A stretch of 64,000 nt of DNA from Rhodothermales bacterium (lineage in GTDB: Bacteria > Bacteroidota > Rhodothermia > Rhodothermales > Bin80): positions 1 to 64,000 of the forward strand of contig JAJEDR010000062.1 in the NCBI GenBank assembly GCA_022821385.1, given 5' to 3'. Both the position numbers and the translations under genes were made by a program. Each line of letters opens with the position of its first letter. Positions within the stretch are counted from its first letter, which is position 1. The notes beneath the pieces were generated by a model. That model saw only the letters and a program-made list of their open reading frames with translations, made no database searches and had not been told where the DNA came from. Positions 35,583 through 45,719 of the stretch are shown here, in pieces.

Positions 35583-36827
35583 GTGACAAAGCTCGTTGCG
35601 AGCATCGTAACTGTAGGTGAGGAGCTCCTTGTAGGTCAGGTTCTTGATACGAATGCTGCATACCTTGCAGCAGAGTTAACACGACTCGGCATCCCCGTCG
35701 TGCGGTCATGGACTGTTGGTGACGATAAGGAAGCCATAAGGGGAGCGCTTGCTGAGAGTATGCGGCATGGTCGACTGACTGTCTTAACAGGTGGTCTGGG
35801 ACCGACTCCTGATGATGTTAGCAGGGAGGCCGCCGCAGCATTGATAGAATCGAATCTCAGTGTAGATACTGCTGTGCTTGCCGCAATTGAGCGTCGATTT
35901 GCCCTGTTGGGCCGGGATGTGCCTGCCGGTTCTGAGCGTGTTGCCAGTGTTCCAGACGGGTTTGACGTGCTCCCCAATTCCAGGGGAACAGCTCCTGGGT
36001 TATGGTATGAAGCAGATAACGGAAGTATCGTTGTCCTCCTGCCTGGGGTACCTCATGAAATGCGGGCGATTTTTTCTGAGCATGTGGTCCCCCGGATTCG
36101 TGCATTGAGTGGTCGCACAGTAATTGCGCAACGAACGCTCCAGACCGCAGGAATAGGGGAGACGACGGTCCAACGCCAGATTGATGCCATATCTCATCTA
36201 TTGGACCCGGATGTTGTCGTGGCGTACCTGCCCAGATTACATGGTGTCCGAATAAGGCTGACAGTCACTGGGGAGGAGGCCAGTGACCGCCTAGATGCAG
36301 CGGAGAGACATGTTCGCGCAAAGCTTGGAACAGCGGTATATGGCTGTGACGATGATACGTTGGAAGGTATCCTGGGGGATCTGCTGAAGCGTCGTGGCCT
36401 TACAGTTGCGGTTGCCGAGAGTTGTACCGGTGGTTTGGTATTGCACAGGTTAACAAACATTTCGGGGGCGTCAAGCTATGTAATGGGCGGTATAGTAGCC
36501 TACTCAAATGTTATTAAACAACATCAACTGGGGGTAGACGGGGATACACTAAAACAATTCGGTGCCGTCAGTGAACCTGTCGCCATGCAAATGGCAGATG
36601 GTGTGCGTGCGCGTCTGGGGAGTGACGTGGGCCTGTCTGTGACAGGAATTGCAGGCCCCTCTGGGGGGACTGAAGAGAAGCCAGTTGGCACGGTCTGGCT
36701 TGGGTACGCAGACGACCATGACACCCGAGCCGTCAAACATCAATTTGGCCGGGACCGTCGGCGTAATAAGGACAAAAGCGCAATCGCTGCGATGAATTTC
36801 ATGCGTCAGATATTGTTACAATCGTGA
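35583..36827 (+). CDS. cinA: CinA competence/damage-inducible protein
   Basis: 414 aa. N-terminal molybdopterin-binding-like COG1058 domain ([40 protein letters not shown]) and C-terminal nicotinamide-nucleotide amidohydrolase domain ([28 protein letters not shown]). Together they process ADP-ribose and NMN. The GTG at 35583 is chosen over the track's 35553 because a clear GGAGG lies 8 bases upstream and the pyrE stop ends at 35577. It lies upstream of recA, a pairing seen in many bacteria. Confidence 0.92.
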   Translation: MTKLVASIVTVGEELLVGQVLDTNAAYLAAELTRLGIPVVRSWTVGDDKEAIRGALAESMRHGRLTVLTGGLGPTPDDVSREAAAALIESNLSVDTAVLAAIERRFALLGRDVPAGSERVASVPDGFDVLPNSRGTAPGLWYEADNGSIVVLLPGVPHEMRAIFSEHVVPRIRALSGRTVIAQRTLQTAGIGETTVQRQIDAISHLLDPDVVVAYLPRLHGVRIRLTVTGEEASDRLDAAERHVRAKLGTAVYGCDDDTLEGILGDLLKRRGLTVAVAESCTGGLVLHRLTNISGASSYVMGGIVAYSNVIKQHQLGVDGDTLKQFGAVSEPVAMQMADGVRARLGSDVGLSVTGIAGPSGGTEEKPVGTVWLGYADDHDTRAVKHQFGRDRRRNKDKSAIAAMNFMRQILLQS

Positions 36828-36891
36828 CAAGACTTTTAGTTGTATCAACCGTAAGAGTTGTATTATTGGAAAAAAATACGAGAAGAAGGTC

Positions 36892-37914
36892 ATGGCTGAA
36901 AAGAAAAATCCAAAGAAACGGGCGCTGGATCTTGCAATCAAGGAGATTGAGCGGCAGCATGGTAAGGGCTCCATTATGCGGATGGGAGACGCGCCACCTG
37001 TACAGGTGGAAGCAATCCCAACGGGATCTATTGCACTGGATGCCGCGCTTGGTGTGGGAGGGATCCCGCGTGGTCGGGTGATAGAAATATTTGGACCCGA
37101 ATCCTCGGGTAAGACCACACTGTCGATCCATTGCCTGGCCGAAGCACAGAATCTTGGCGGACAATGTGCATTCATTGATGCAGAGCATGCGTTTGATCCC
37201 TCGTATGCGGAACAGCTAGGTGTAGATATTGACCAATTACTGATGTCTCAGCCAGACACGGGAGAGCAGGCCTTGAACATCTGTGAGACACTGGTCAGGA
37301 GTGGTGCACTCGACGTGATTGTAGTTGACTCTGTGGCAGCACTGGTTCCCTCGGCCGAAATCCAGGGTGATATGGGAGATGCTCATGTGGGGCTGCAGGC
37401 CCGCCTCATGAGCCAGGCATTGCGGAAGCTAACCGGGATCGTCAGTCGCTCAAAGGCCGTGTTGATCTTTATTAACCAGCTCCGAGAGAAAATCGGGGTT
37501 ATGTTTGGGAACCCGGAAACTACGCCAGGTGGGAAAGCCCTCAAATTCTACAGCTCGGTCAGACTGGATATCCGCCGTATTGGTGCGATCAAGAGCGGAA
37601 CAGACGTTGTCGGCAATCGGACGCGTGTAAAAGTTGTCAAAAACAAGGTAGCTCCGCCTTTTCGCAAGGCTGAGTTCGATATTGTGTATGGAGAGGGAAT
37701 CTCGTCAGCGGGAGAGCTCGTGGATCTGGCGGTAAACTACGATCTTATCGCCAAGAGCGGGTCGTGGTATGGCTATGGAGACGTGAGGATGGGGCAGGGG
37801 CGGGAGCAGGCAAAAAGGTGGCTCACAGACAATCCAGAGGAGTATGAGTTAATCAAGTCAGCCGTACGCACAAAGCTAGGGCTAAAAGATCCGGCTGCCA
37901 GCCTGCAAGCATAA
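36892..37914 (+). CDS. recA: recombinase RecA
   Basis: 340 aa. Walker [10 protein letters not shown], Walker [13 protein letters not shown], the [22 protein letters not shown] loop and [22 protein letters not shown] (loop 2 and core) are all intact. N-terminal polymerisation helix begins [26 protein letters not shown]. It functions in homologous recombination and SOS induction. Preceded by cinA by 64 bases. No obvious LexA box was identified by eye. Confidence 0.97.
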   Translation: MAEKKNPKKRALDLAIKEIERQHGKGSIMRMGDAPPVQVEAIPTGSIALDAALGVGGIPRGRVIEIFGPESSGKTTLSIHCLAEAQNLGGQCAFIDAEHAFDPSYAEQLGVDIDQLLMSQPDTGEQALNICETLVRSGALDVIVVDSVAALVPSAEIQGDMGDAHVGLQARLMSQALRKLTGIVSRSKAVLIFINQLREKIGVMFGNPETTPGGKALKFYSSVRLDIRRIGAIKSGTDVVGNRTRVKVVKNKVAPPFRKAEFDIVYGEGISSAGELVDLAVNYDLIAKSGSWYGYGDVRMGQGREQAKRWLTDNPEEYELIKSAVRTKLGLKDPAASLQA

Positions 37915-37919
37915 CGGTT

Positions 37920-38426
37920 CTAAGGAACTTGCAGCCTTAGCTGTGTATCCAGTGTTGCTTCAAGTTCCTCTATGTTCACGAGGCCGATGATGTGGTTTGT
38001 GATCATGCCGTCTGCGTTAATCACGTACGTCGCAGGCAGTGCGACCACTTTATAGACGGTTGCAATTGCCTCGCTGCCAAGGAGGATTGGATAGGGTATA
38101 GCCAGTCTTTTGGTGTAGTGGGTAATGATTTCAGTATCTCCATGATCTAGGGATATCCCAAGAACCGTGACGCCGCGCGCCTCCCATTCACGGTGCAGTT
38201 GCGCCAATAGTGGCATCTCCTGAAGACAGGGAGTGCACCATGTGGCCCAGAAATTCAAAAGGACTGTACGCCCCTTTAAAGAGGACAATTGCAGTGAATC
38301 TCCCTCCAGTGTTTTCAGTGTAAAGTCGGGAGCCGGGCGTTCAGACATGCCCGGTACAGTCCCCTGCTCTGGCGGATTACATGCGATACAGACAGCAAGG
38401 ACCAGTAAGCAGGTTGCAAATCTCAA
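37920..38426 (-). CDS. TlpA-type thiol-disulfide oxidoreductase, lipoprotein
   Basis: 168 aa. A lipoprotein signal (LAVCIACNPPE) anchors a thioredoxin-fold domain with the active site NFWATWCTPCLQEMP. The cis-Pro loop is VALPATYVINADG. Likely a reductant for periplasmic cysteines, for example of c-type cytochrome precursors. Its start overlaps the end of the YtxJ-like gene by four bases, so translational coupling is likely. Convergent with recA with five bases between. Confidence 0.9.
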   Translation of the reverse strand: MRFATCLLVLAVCIACNPPEQGTVPGMSERPAPDFTLKTLEGDSLQLSSLKGRTVLLNFWATWCTPCLQEMPLLAQLHREWEARGVTVLGISLDHGDTEIITHYTKRLAIPYPILLGSEAIATVYKVVALPATYVINADGMITNHIIGLVNIEELEATLDTQLRLQVP

Positions 38427-38755
38427 GAGGCCAGTGGAGAACTGATTGCTGAATGAATGTTATCCGCGGTTACAGCCCTGTGGGATGCATTAAAGATTGC
38501 CTTGCCCTGATGAAGAAGGATAACCTGTGGAGATTCGTGTCGAATTCCAAAGTGAGCTTCAATGTGGTTGGACAGGGGCCGAGCAGTTTGAACTACAAGC
38601 TCAAAAACAGTGATGTCAACCGTAGCCATTTCCTGCTTTGCCATCGCAGATAGATCACAGGTATAACTGTGCTTGAATAATACGACGGGTTCTGACTGAG
38701 ATTGATCAAGGGCATCCCGGAGCCCCGCGGTAGAATCAATTGACCGGTATGACAT
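38423..38755 (-). CDS. ytxJ: YtxJ-like thioredoxin-fold redox protein
   Basis: 110 aa. The single-cysteine active-site block VVLFKHSYTCDLSAMAKQE and the SPQVILLHQGKAIFNASH strand match YtxJ, a monothiol protein linked with bacillithiol redox buffering. If correct, the cell probably uses bacillithiol, as many Bacteroidota do. Overlaps the TlpA-like gene downstream. Confidence 0.82.
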   Translation of the reverse strand: MSYRSIDSTAGLRDALDQSQSEPVVLFKHSYTCDLSAMAKQEMATVDITVFELVVQTARPLSNHIEAHFGIRHESPQVILLHQGKAIFNASHRAVTADNIHSAISSPLAS

Positions 38756-38839
38756 AGGGGTGTTTCAGAGGGTTGCGATGATATCTACAACAATAATCAG
38801 GATTCAAGGTTCTATGTGCACCAAAATTTTACCTGATAC

Positions 38840-40633
38840 ATGAGCAATCGATCGACCGGTGCAGAGGATGTGCGCTGGGATTTGACGCACCTTTACGAAG
38901 ATGAAACTGCTCTACGGCAGGACTTAACAGCATTGTACGATGCTGCCACGCGTTTCTCTGAGACTTGGTGGGGGCGAATAGCAGACCTAAAGGCGTCCCA
39001 ACTGCAGAAAGCAATTACTGAGTATGAACAGCTCCAAGAGCGGTCTGGCCGGGCGATGACTTATGCGTATCTGCACTGGGCAACGGCTACGCATGATCCA
39101 GCGCGTGGGGCACTCCTGCAGTATGTCCGCGAGACCTGTACAAAAATTGGGAAGGTGCTGCTTTTTTTCAGTCTGGAGTGGGGAAAGGTGGATGACAAGC
39201 AAGCTGAGCTCCTGATGAAGGAGGATACGCTTGCCGGATATCGCCACTTCCTAGAGTGTGAGCGGCTGTTCAAGGACCATACCTTATCCGAACCAGAGGA
39301 GCAAGTGCTTGCTGAAGCACAGGTGACGGGCAGATCTGCATGGATGCGCTATTTCACCGAAACCACTAGCCGGATGCGATTCACGCTGCGTGGGGAAGAG
39401 CTGTCCCAGGAACACATACTTGCAAAACTGCACGGACAGGACCGGGAATTGCGTAAGGAAGCGGCGGAAAGCTTCACGGAAGGACTTTCCTCAAAGGAGC
39501 ATACGCTTACGTTCATTTTCAACACGATTCTCGCGGACAAAGCAGCAATCGACCGTATGCGACGTCTGCCGCACTGGCTTAGGGCCCGCAATCTCAGCAA
39601 CGAGATATCAGATGAGACTTCAGAGGCCCTGATAGCGTCTGTGGTAAGCCGATATGATCTGGTTGCCCGCTTCTATCATCTTAAAAGCAGGATACTTGAT
39701 CTGAGCCCACTATATGATTATGATCGATACGCTCCTGTCGGCGATAGCGAGTTTTACTATTCGTGGGATAAGGCAAAACAAATTACGCTGGAGGGCTATG
39801 GGGAATTCCATCCACTCCTAGGCCAAATTGCCGATCGTTTCTTTGAGGAAAAATGGATTGATGCACCCGTGAAAGAGGGTAAGCAGGGCGGAGCGTTCAG
39901 CCATGGCGCGGTTCCCGGGGTACATCCGTATGTCTTGCTGAACTATACCGGACGCGCGCGAGATGTACAAACACTTGCTCATGAATTAGGGCATGGTGTG
40001 CATCAATTTCTTTCGAGAGAACAGGGGTACTTACAGGCCAGTACGCCGCTAACCACAGCGGAGACCGCCTCCGTTTTCGGTGAGATGCTAATTTTTCAGC
40101 GTTTGTTAGCAGAGGAATTGGATCCGCATAATGTGCTGGCACTCTTGATTAGCAAGATCGGCGATACCATGGCTACCGTTTTCCGTCAGATTGCCATGAA
40201 CCGCTTTGAGGTTGAGATCCATTCTGCGAGGCGTGAACACGGAGAGCTTTCTGCGGACGCTTTCGCAGAGTACTGGATATCAACGCAGTCAGCAATGTTT
40301 GGAGACAGCGTTACACTTACCGACAATTATCGTCGCTGGTGGAGTTATATCCCACATTTCTTACATACACCGGGTTATGTGTATGCCTACGCATTCGGTG
40401 AGTTGCTGGTCTTGGCCCTGTATGCCCGCTATTTGGAGTCTCCTGATGCATTTCCTGATCAGTACGTTGAGCTCATGCGGGCAGGCGGGTCGGACTGGCC
40501 ACACGAGCTTGTCGGTCACATGGGCGTAGACTTGCAGGATCCGGTCTTTTGGCATCAGGGCCTGGATGCAATAGAGAAGCTTATTGAGCGCGCCGAGGCC
40601 GTCTACACCGAGTGCCAACAGGCCTCAAGCTGA
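38840..40633 (+). CDS. pepF: M3 family oligoendopeptidase F
   Basis: 597-aa zinc metallopeptidase that cleaves oligopeptides in the cytoplasm. The zinc site is QTLAHELGHGVHQFLS (HExxH) with the third ligand in TTAETASVFGEML. FSHGAVPGVHPYVLLNYTG and the C-terminal YIPHFLHTPGYVYAYAFGELLVLALY are characteristic of the pepF/M3B group. Full length, no signal peptide. Monocistronic, divergent from ytxJ. Confidence 0.94.
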   Translation: MSNRSTGAEDVRWDLTHLYEDETALRQDLTALYDAATRFSETWWGRIADLKASQLQKAITEYEQLQERSGRAMTYAYLHWATATHDPARGALLQYVRETCTKIGKVLLFFSLEWGKVDDKQAELLMKEDTLAGYRHFLECERLFKDHTLSEPEEQVLAEAQVTGRSAWMRYFTETTSRMRFTLRGEELSQEHILAKLHGQDRELRKEAAESFTEGLSSKEHTLTFIFNTILADKAAIDRMRRLPHWLRARNLSNEISDETSEALIASVVSRYDLVARFYHLKSRILDLSPLYDYDRYAPVGDSEFYYSWDKAKQITLEGYGEFHPLLGQIADRFFEEKWIDAPVKEGKQGGAFSHGAVPGVHPYVLLNYTGRARDVQTLAHELGHGVHQFLSREQGYLQASTPLTTAETASVFGEMLIFQRLLAEELDPHNVLALLISKIGDTMATVFRQIAMNRFEVEIHSARREHGELSADAFAEYWISTQSAMFGDSVTLTDNYRRWWSYIPHFLHTPGYVYAYAFGELLVLALYARYLESPDAFPDQYVELMRAGGSDWPHELVGHMGVDLQDPVFWHQGLDAIEKLIERAEAVYTECQQASS

Positions 40634-40732
40634 ACCTCCATCGAACTTCATATTGCCCAATCCCAGACCAGCACTGATCGGGCTATACGGCAATCCCCCT
40701 TCACTAGACCTTCTTTATGCCGCAGGGGAGTA

Positions 40733-41842
40733 TTAACCAGATTGGAATAGTGCGACACGCTTGAGGTAGGCTTCGCGTGCAATCCGCACATCTTCAAGAA
40801 ATAAAGGTAGCTCGTCAAGCAACAGTGCCTGTGGACCATCTACCAATGCTTTGGCAGGCTTGGGGTGGAAATCCACCAGCACCATGTTGGCCCCCGCAAT
40901 CACGCCTTGTGCCGTAACATGCATGACATCCATAAGGCCATCTGGGCTTTTTTGACGAGTACCGACCGAGTGAGACGGGTCGATGCAGACGGGCATTCGG
41001 GTGAGCCGGTGTACAACCGGAACATGTGAGAAGTCCACAAAATTTCGGTGCGGATCTCCAAGGTTACTCTTCATGCCGCGCAGTGCAAAGATCACGCGGG
41101 GATTGCCTTCGCTAGCCAGGTATTCTGCGGCATTCAAAGATTCATTCAGCGTAATACCAAACCCGCGTTTGATCAGAACGGGATACTCATCTTGACGGCC
41201 AACACACTTGAGCAATTCAAAGTTTTGCGTGTTGCGCGTGCCGATTTGAAGCATAACCCCGCTTGGATGGCCCGTGTCCTCTAGTGCTCTGCTGATTTCT
41301 TCGATATGAGATTCATGCGTGACTTCCATGGCGATGATCCGAATGCCATATTTGCCGGCCAACTCAAAGACATAGGGCAGGCAATCTTTGCCATGTCCCT
41401 GGAAGGAGTATGGGCTCGTTCGCGGTTTGTACGCCCCCATGCGGGTGCATACCTGCCCATTCTCCTGGAGGGCCTGCATCATGAGCTCTACATGCTCGGG
41501 GGTGTCCACTGCGCATAAACCGGCAAAAACATGCAGGCTTTTTTGGTTGAAGGTAACCCCGTTATATTCAAACTCGTGAGGGAAGTCTTCCTGACCATGT
41601 CGACCAAGTACACGGTATGCGTCCTGGACACGAACAACCCGCTTCACGCAAGGCAGGCTTCGCATGAAATCCCTCGCTAGGGCTTTTGTATTTCCTAGGA
41701 GATAGATCTCGGTCAGTCGGTGATCAACTCCCTGGACATGACGCACCCGATGGGTGATGTTCGCAAGCGAATCCAGGTAGCGCATCAATAATGCGTATTG
41801 GGGTGATTCTGGATCCGTATCAGGTTTTAATATGAGTATCAC
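40733..41842 (-). CDS. aroF: 3-deoxy-7-phosphoheptulonate synthase (AroA I-beta type)
   Basis: 369 aa; first step of the shikimate pathway, from phosphoenolpyruvate and erythrose 4-phosphate. An N-terminal ferredoxin-like regulatory domain (residues 1-95) precedes the TIM barrel. Barrel marks: VFAGLCAVDTPEHVE, GAYKPRTSPYSFQGHG, QIGTRNTQNFELLK, LIKRGFGITLNESLNAAEY and CIDPSHSVGTR with the metal His. Last gene of the accD-nagB-aroF run, 15 bases after nagB. Confidence 0.93.
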   Translation of the reverse strand: MILILKPDTDPESPQYALLMRYLDSLANITHRVRHVQGVDHRLTEIYLLGNTKALARDFMRSLPCVKRVVRVQDAYRVLGRHGQEDFPHEFEYNGVTFNQKSLHVFAGLCAVDTPEHVELMMQALQENGQVCTRMGAYKPRTSPYSFQGHGKDCLPYVFELAGKYGIRIIAMEVTHESHIEEISRALEDTGHPSGVMLQIGTRNTQNFELLKCVGRQDEYPVLIKRGFGITLNESLNAAEYLASEGNPRVIFALRGMKSNLGDPHRNFVDFSHVPVVHRLTRMPVCIDPSHSVGTRQKSPDGLMDVMHVTAQGVIAGANMVLVDFHPKPAKALVDGPQALLLDELPLFLEDVRIAREAYLKRVALFQSG

Positions 41843-41857
41843 GAGTACATTAAGTAT

Positions 41858-42577
41858 TTATTTTTGGGTAAGACCGGTCGCCGCGGCCTCATCCAGTAAA
41901 ACGGTTACATTATGATGAGATTGCAGGGAACTGCCGGGAACGTCTTCTGTCTGCGGACCCTCAAGACAGCGGACCACCGCGTCGGCCTTATTTGCCCCGG
42001 AAGCCAGCAGGAGGATTTGACGGGTTTCCAGGATCGTCCTGATTCCCATGGTTACTGCCTTGCGCGGCACATCTCGGGAATGCTCGAAAAATCGCGCATT
42101 ATCGCGAATCGTTGAGGATGAAAGCCCTACTATACGGGTGCGCGAGTCAAATGCAGATCCTGGTTCATTAAAGCCAATGTGGCCATTGCTGCCCAAGCCG
42201 AGAATTTGCAAATCTATCCCTCCTTTGTCCTGAATCAGGTCATCAAAGGCAGAAGGCTCCCCGCTCACCGGCGGGAAATTAATACATTCCGGACGCACAT
42301 CCACATGTCCGAAAAGTTGGTGCTGCATGAAGAACCGGTAAGATTGGTCATGGTCCGCGGAGAGACCAACGTACTCGTCCAGATTCATCGTGGTAAGTCC
42401 ACTGAAGGTTATTTCTCCACGCTGGTAACACGTAATTAGCGATTTGTAGAGCCCGACTGGGGTACTGCCGGTGGCAAATCCAAAGACGCCGGTTGGCTTT
42501 TCAAGGATAGCAGCGGCCACAATATCAGCGGCATGAGAACTTATCGCCTCGTAATTCTCCAGGCACTTGATCACCAT
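41858..42577 (-). CDS. nagB: glucosamine-6-phosphate deaminase
   Basis: 239-aa sugar isomerase/deaminase that converts glucosamine 6-phosphate to fructose 6-phosphate and ammonia. Motifs are GFATGSTPVGLYKSLI (phosphate loop), NLDEYVGLSADHDQSYRFFM (catalytic Asp) and LGLGSNGHIGFNEPGSAFDSRTR (His and Glu). Length is close to the usual. It sits between accD and aroF, so links amino-sugar recycling to a transcript of otherwise biosynthetic genes. Confidence 0.92.
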   Translation of the reverse strand: MVIKCLENYEAISSHAADIVAAAILEKPTGVFGFATGSTPVGLYKSLITCYQRGEITFSGLTTMNLDEYVGLSADHDQSYRFFMQHQLFGHVDVRPECINFPPVSGEPSAFDDLIQDKGGIDLQILGLGSNGHIGFNEPGSAFDSRTRIVGLSSSTIRDNARFFEHSRDVPRKAVTMGIRTILETRQILLLASGANKADAVVRCLEGPQTEDVPGSSLQSHHNVTVLLDEAAATGLTQK

Positions 42578-42597
42578 TCGTATTAATCTCCGCTAGA

Positions 42598-43443
42598 TTA
42601 TTCTTGAAGAAGGTCCAGTAGATGAATCAATTTGCTGCGGAGTTCTCGTCGGTCAACGACGATATCAATAAAACCGTGATCCCGTAGAAACTCTGCACTC
42701 TGAAAACCCTTGGGGAGGTCCTGTCCAATGGTTTCCCGAATCACTCGGGGGCCGGCAAAGCCGATGAGCGCTCCGGGTTCTGCAATGTTGATATCGCCCA
42801 GCATTGCAAAGGAGGCACTAACTCCGCCGGTTGTAGGGTTGGTCAATACAGCTATATAGGGGATCCCTTTTTCATGCAGTTTTGCAAGGTTAGCGCTGGT
42901 CTTGGCCATTTGCATGAGGCTGAGTGCACCTTCCATCATACGAGCTCCACCGCTTTGTGCGATGACGATTACCGGTATATTCTGATCAATCCCGCGGCGA
43001 ATGGTGCGCGCGATTACCTCCCCGACAACAGAGCCCATTGATCCCCCGATAAACCTGAAATCCATAGCTGCTATGGATACGGCGTGTCGCTCCATTCTTC
43101 CCAAAGCGGCTTGCACGGCATCAGACAGCCCGGTTTTCTTTTGCGTAGCATGAAGTCGGTCTGAATATTTCTTCCGATCTGTAAAACCCAGGGGATCTTT
43201 CGCAGTCACATCCCGATCTTGAAATTGGCAGGATCCTTCGTCCAGAAGTAGCTCGAAGTAGCCCTCAGGATCCATACGACCGTGATAGCCACATTTTGGG
43301 CAGACCCTTAAGCTGGCTTGAAGCTCGCGTTGATTGTTAATGGCCCCACACTTCGGGCATTTTTCCCATTGCCCGGCAGGCATTTTGTTCTTCCCGTTGC
43401 CTTTGGTCAGGATGCCTTTTTTTGTTCTGTGAAACCAAGCCAT
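42598..43443 (-). CDS. accD: acetyl-CoA carboxylase carboxyltransferase subunit beta
   Basis: 281 aa; with AccA transfers carboxyl from biotin to acetyl-CoA in fatty acid synthesis. The N-terminal zinc ribbon is KCPKCGAINNQRELQASLRVCPKCGYHG. The crotonase core contains MEGALSLMQMAKTSANLAKL, PTTGGVSASFAMLGDINIAEPGALIGFAGPRVI and LPKGFQSAEFLRDHGFID. First of a three-gene run, divergent from the EF-G-like gene. Confidence 0.96.
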   Translation of the reverse strand: MAWFHRTKKGILTKGNGKNKMPAGQWEKCPKCGAINNQRELQASLRVCPKCGYHGRMDPEGYFELLLDEGSCQFQDRDVTAKDPLGFTDRKKYSDRLHATQKKTGLSDAVQAALGRMERHAVSIAAMDFRFIGGSMGSVVGEVIARTIRRGIDQNIPVIVIAQSGGARMMEGALSLMQMAKTSANLAKLHEKGIPYIAVLTNPTTGGVSASFAMLGDINIAEPGALIGFAGPRVIRETIGQDLPKGFQSAEFLRDHGFIDIVVDRRELRSKLIHLLDLLQE

Positions 43444-43595
43444 GGATTGGAGTGGAGTAAACCCAGTTAAACTGCTTTAACCAAGTGTGTTCTCCATTAG
43501 ATGCGGTTATTGTCTTTCAGGTGTGTAGATTCTTCGCCCAGGCGTATATTTCGGTTGCAAAACATGCAAGGAAGGTAAATCAAGCAATAAGCCCC

Positions 43596-45719
43596 ATGAA
43601 AGTCTATAGTACGGATCACATCCGAAACGTTGTTCTCGTAGGTCATCAGGGCAGTGGAAAGACCACTCTGTCTGAATCTATGCTATATGTCAGTAAAAAG
43701 ACACGTCGTTTAGGGACAATCACGGAGGGGTCAACGGTAAGTGACTACCAGCCAAGCGAAAAAGAGCGCCAGATGTCCATCTTCTCATCTCTCCTGCATG
43801 TGGAGTGGAAGGGGCACAAGATCAACATCATTGATACCCCCGGATACCCTGATTTTGTGGGAGAGGTAGTCGCTGCTGTCCGTGTAGCAGACACTGCCAT
43901 TTTTGTCATGAATGCACAAGAGGGAGTAGAGGTCGGTACAGAGCTGGCCTGGAGTGCGGCTGCAGATAATGAGAAACCGGCGATGTTCGTGATCAACCAG
44001 ATTGATCGTGCACAGGCTGATGTTGAGTCATTAATTGAACAAATGAGGGATCGTTTCGGGGTGGGGGTAACTGTGGTACAGTTTCCCGGGAGTGCACCGA
44101 ATGTGCTCATTGATGTATTGGTCATGAAGCAGCTTACTTTTGATCCGGGTGCCCAAGGTCCGCCAATCTTCAGCGAGATCCCCGAAGCGTTTCTTGAACG
44201 TGCAGAAGAGTTGCATAACGCATTGGTGGAGGACATCGCGGTTAATGATGAGGAGTTGATGGAGAAATATCTCGAGGAAGAGATGTTGAGTGAGGAAGAA
44301 ATGCGTGCGGGGCTCAGGGAGGCGATGTTATCACGTTCGTTGTATCCAGTCTTCTGTACGGCCGCTGCCGCGAACACGGGTACCGCTCGCCTGATGAGTT
44401 TCATTGACAATGTACTGCCATCACCGCTGGCTGCACCGGCTGTTCCAGTGGAGGATGGCGATGCTCTTGATGCTGATACAGAAGCCAGTCCCGTAGTATT
44501 CGTTTATCGTACAATGGCTGAACATCATGTTGGCGATTATTCTTTCTTTCGTGTGTGCAGTGGCGCGATTGAACCTGGAATGGACCTGGAAAATGGCAGT
44601 TCCGGGACCAATGAGCGTCTAGGACAACTCTACGTATTATGTGGGAGAGATAGGGAAACAGTCCCGCGTATGGTGGCGGGCGATTTGGGAGCGCTTGTCA
44701 AGTTACGTGACACCCACACCAACAATACGCTTCGCAAAAAGGGTCATCGCGTGCTGGTGAAATCGATTCCCTTTCCTGAGCCACGGTATCGCGAGGCAAT
44801 CCGACCGAGAACAGAAGGTGAGGAGGATAAGCTGGCGCAGGGTTTGCATCAGATCACAGCGGAAGACCCCTCTCTAGTGGTTGTACACGAGCCACATTTG
44901 AGTCAGATTAGTCTGGGGGGGCAGGGATCTATGCATTTGAAGGTTGCTCAGTATAGGCTCAAGTCCAAGGTAAATGTTGAGGTGGATTATAGTCGACCTC
45001 GCGTAGCATATCGGGAAACGGTGACGACCGAAGCACGAGCGTCCTACAGACATAAGAAGCAAACAGGGGGGGCAGGGCAGTTCGCAGATATTTCAGTCCT
45101 GATCGAGCCTCTGGAAGGCGAATTCAAGAAGCGTCCAGACATCTCAGTGCGTAATACGGTTCAGTCTACTACGGGCTGGGGATCCACGATAGAGTTCATT
45201 GACGGCATTGTCGGTGGCGTGATTGATATGCGAAGATTCTTTGGTGCAATCCAGAAAGGGGTGCTGGAAGGCATGCAGAAGGGACCGGTTGCCGGTTACC
45301 CGGTAGGTGATGTGCGTCTGGTGATTTATGACGGGGGTATGCACTCGGTTGACTCAAACGAGAATGCCTTTCGCACTGCCGCCCGCTTCGGATTTCGTGA
45401 CGCGTTTCGAAAAGCTCGGCCCGTGATCCTGGAGCCTATTCATGATGTGAGAGTAACGATCCCGGATACATACACTGGAGATATTATGGGCGACCTGAAT
45501 GGGCGCCGCGCAACGATCAAGGGTATGGAAGCTGAGGGAACCATGCAGATCATTCTCGCACAAGTACCCGAGGCGGAGCTATATCAGTATTCAACACGGG
45601 TCCGGTCAATGACGCAGGGGCGAGGCATACACAGCGCACGCTTCAGTCATTATCAGGCCATGCCGAGGAACGTGCAGGAGCAGGTGGTAGTTGCTGCAGC
45701 TAAAGCTGCTGAAGAATAG
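43596..45719 (+). CDS. EF-G-like translational GTPase (FusA2 type)
   Basis: 707 aa from ATG 43596 (MKVYSTDHIRNVVLVGHQGSGKTT); the track's extra 37 residues are upstream. P-loop GHQGSGKT and G3 DTPGYPDFVGE are canonical, but G4 reads NQIDRAQ where EF-G has NKxD, and switch I (SDYQPSEKERQMS) differs from the elongating form. This matches my recollection of a Bacteroidota EF-G paralogue with NQLD. Domains III-V follow to the end. Not the main elongation EF-G; its exact job is not known. Its end overlaps the convergent amidase by 20 bases. Confidence 0.88.
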   Translation: MKVYSTDHIRNVVLVGHQGSGKTTLSESMLYVSKKTRRLGTITEGSTVSDYQPSEKERQMSIFSSLLHVEWKGHKINIIDTPGYPDFVGEVVAAVRVADTAIFVMNAQEGVEVGTELAWSAAADNEKPAMFVINQIDRAQADVESLIEQMRDRFGVGVTVVQFPGSAPNVLIDVLVMKQLTFDPGAQGPPIFSEIPEAFLERAEELHNALVEDIAVNDEELMEKYLEEEMLSEEEMRAGLREAMLSRSLYPVFCTAAAANTGTARLMSFIDNVLPSPLAAPAVPVEDGDALDADTEASPVVFVYRTMAEHHVGDYSFFRVCSGAIEPGMDLENGSSGTNERLGQLYVLCGRDRETVPRMVAGDLGALVKLRDTHTNNTLRKKGHRVLVKSIPFPEPRYREAIRPRTEGEEDKLAQGLHQITAEDPSLVVVHEPHLSQISLGGQGSMHLKVAQYRLKSKVNVEVDYSRPRVAYRETVTTEARASYRHKKQTGGAGQFADISVLIEPLEGEFKKRPDISVRNTVQSTTGWGSTIEFIDGIVGGVIDMRRFFGAIQKGVLEGMQKGPVAGYPVGDVRLVIYDGGMHSVDSNENAFRTAARFGFRDAFRKARPVILEPIHDVRVTIPDTYTGDIMGDLNGRRATIKGMEAEGTMQIILAQVPEAELYQYSTRVRSMTQGRGIHSARFSHYQAMPRNVQEQVVVAAAKAAEE

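Noticed and set aside
43745-44410. 221-aa minus-strand ORF
   Set aside because: Antisense to the EF-G-like gene; Ser-rich shadow translation.
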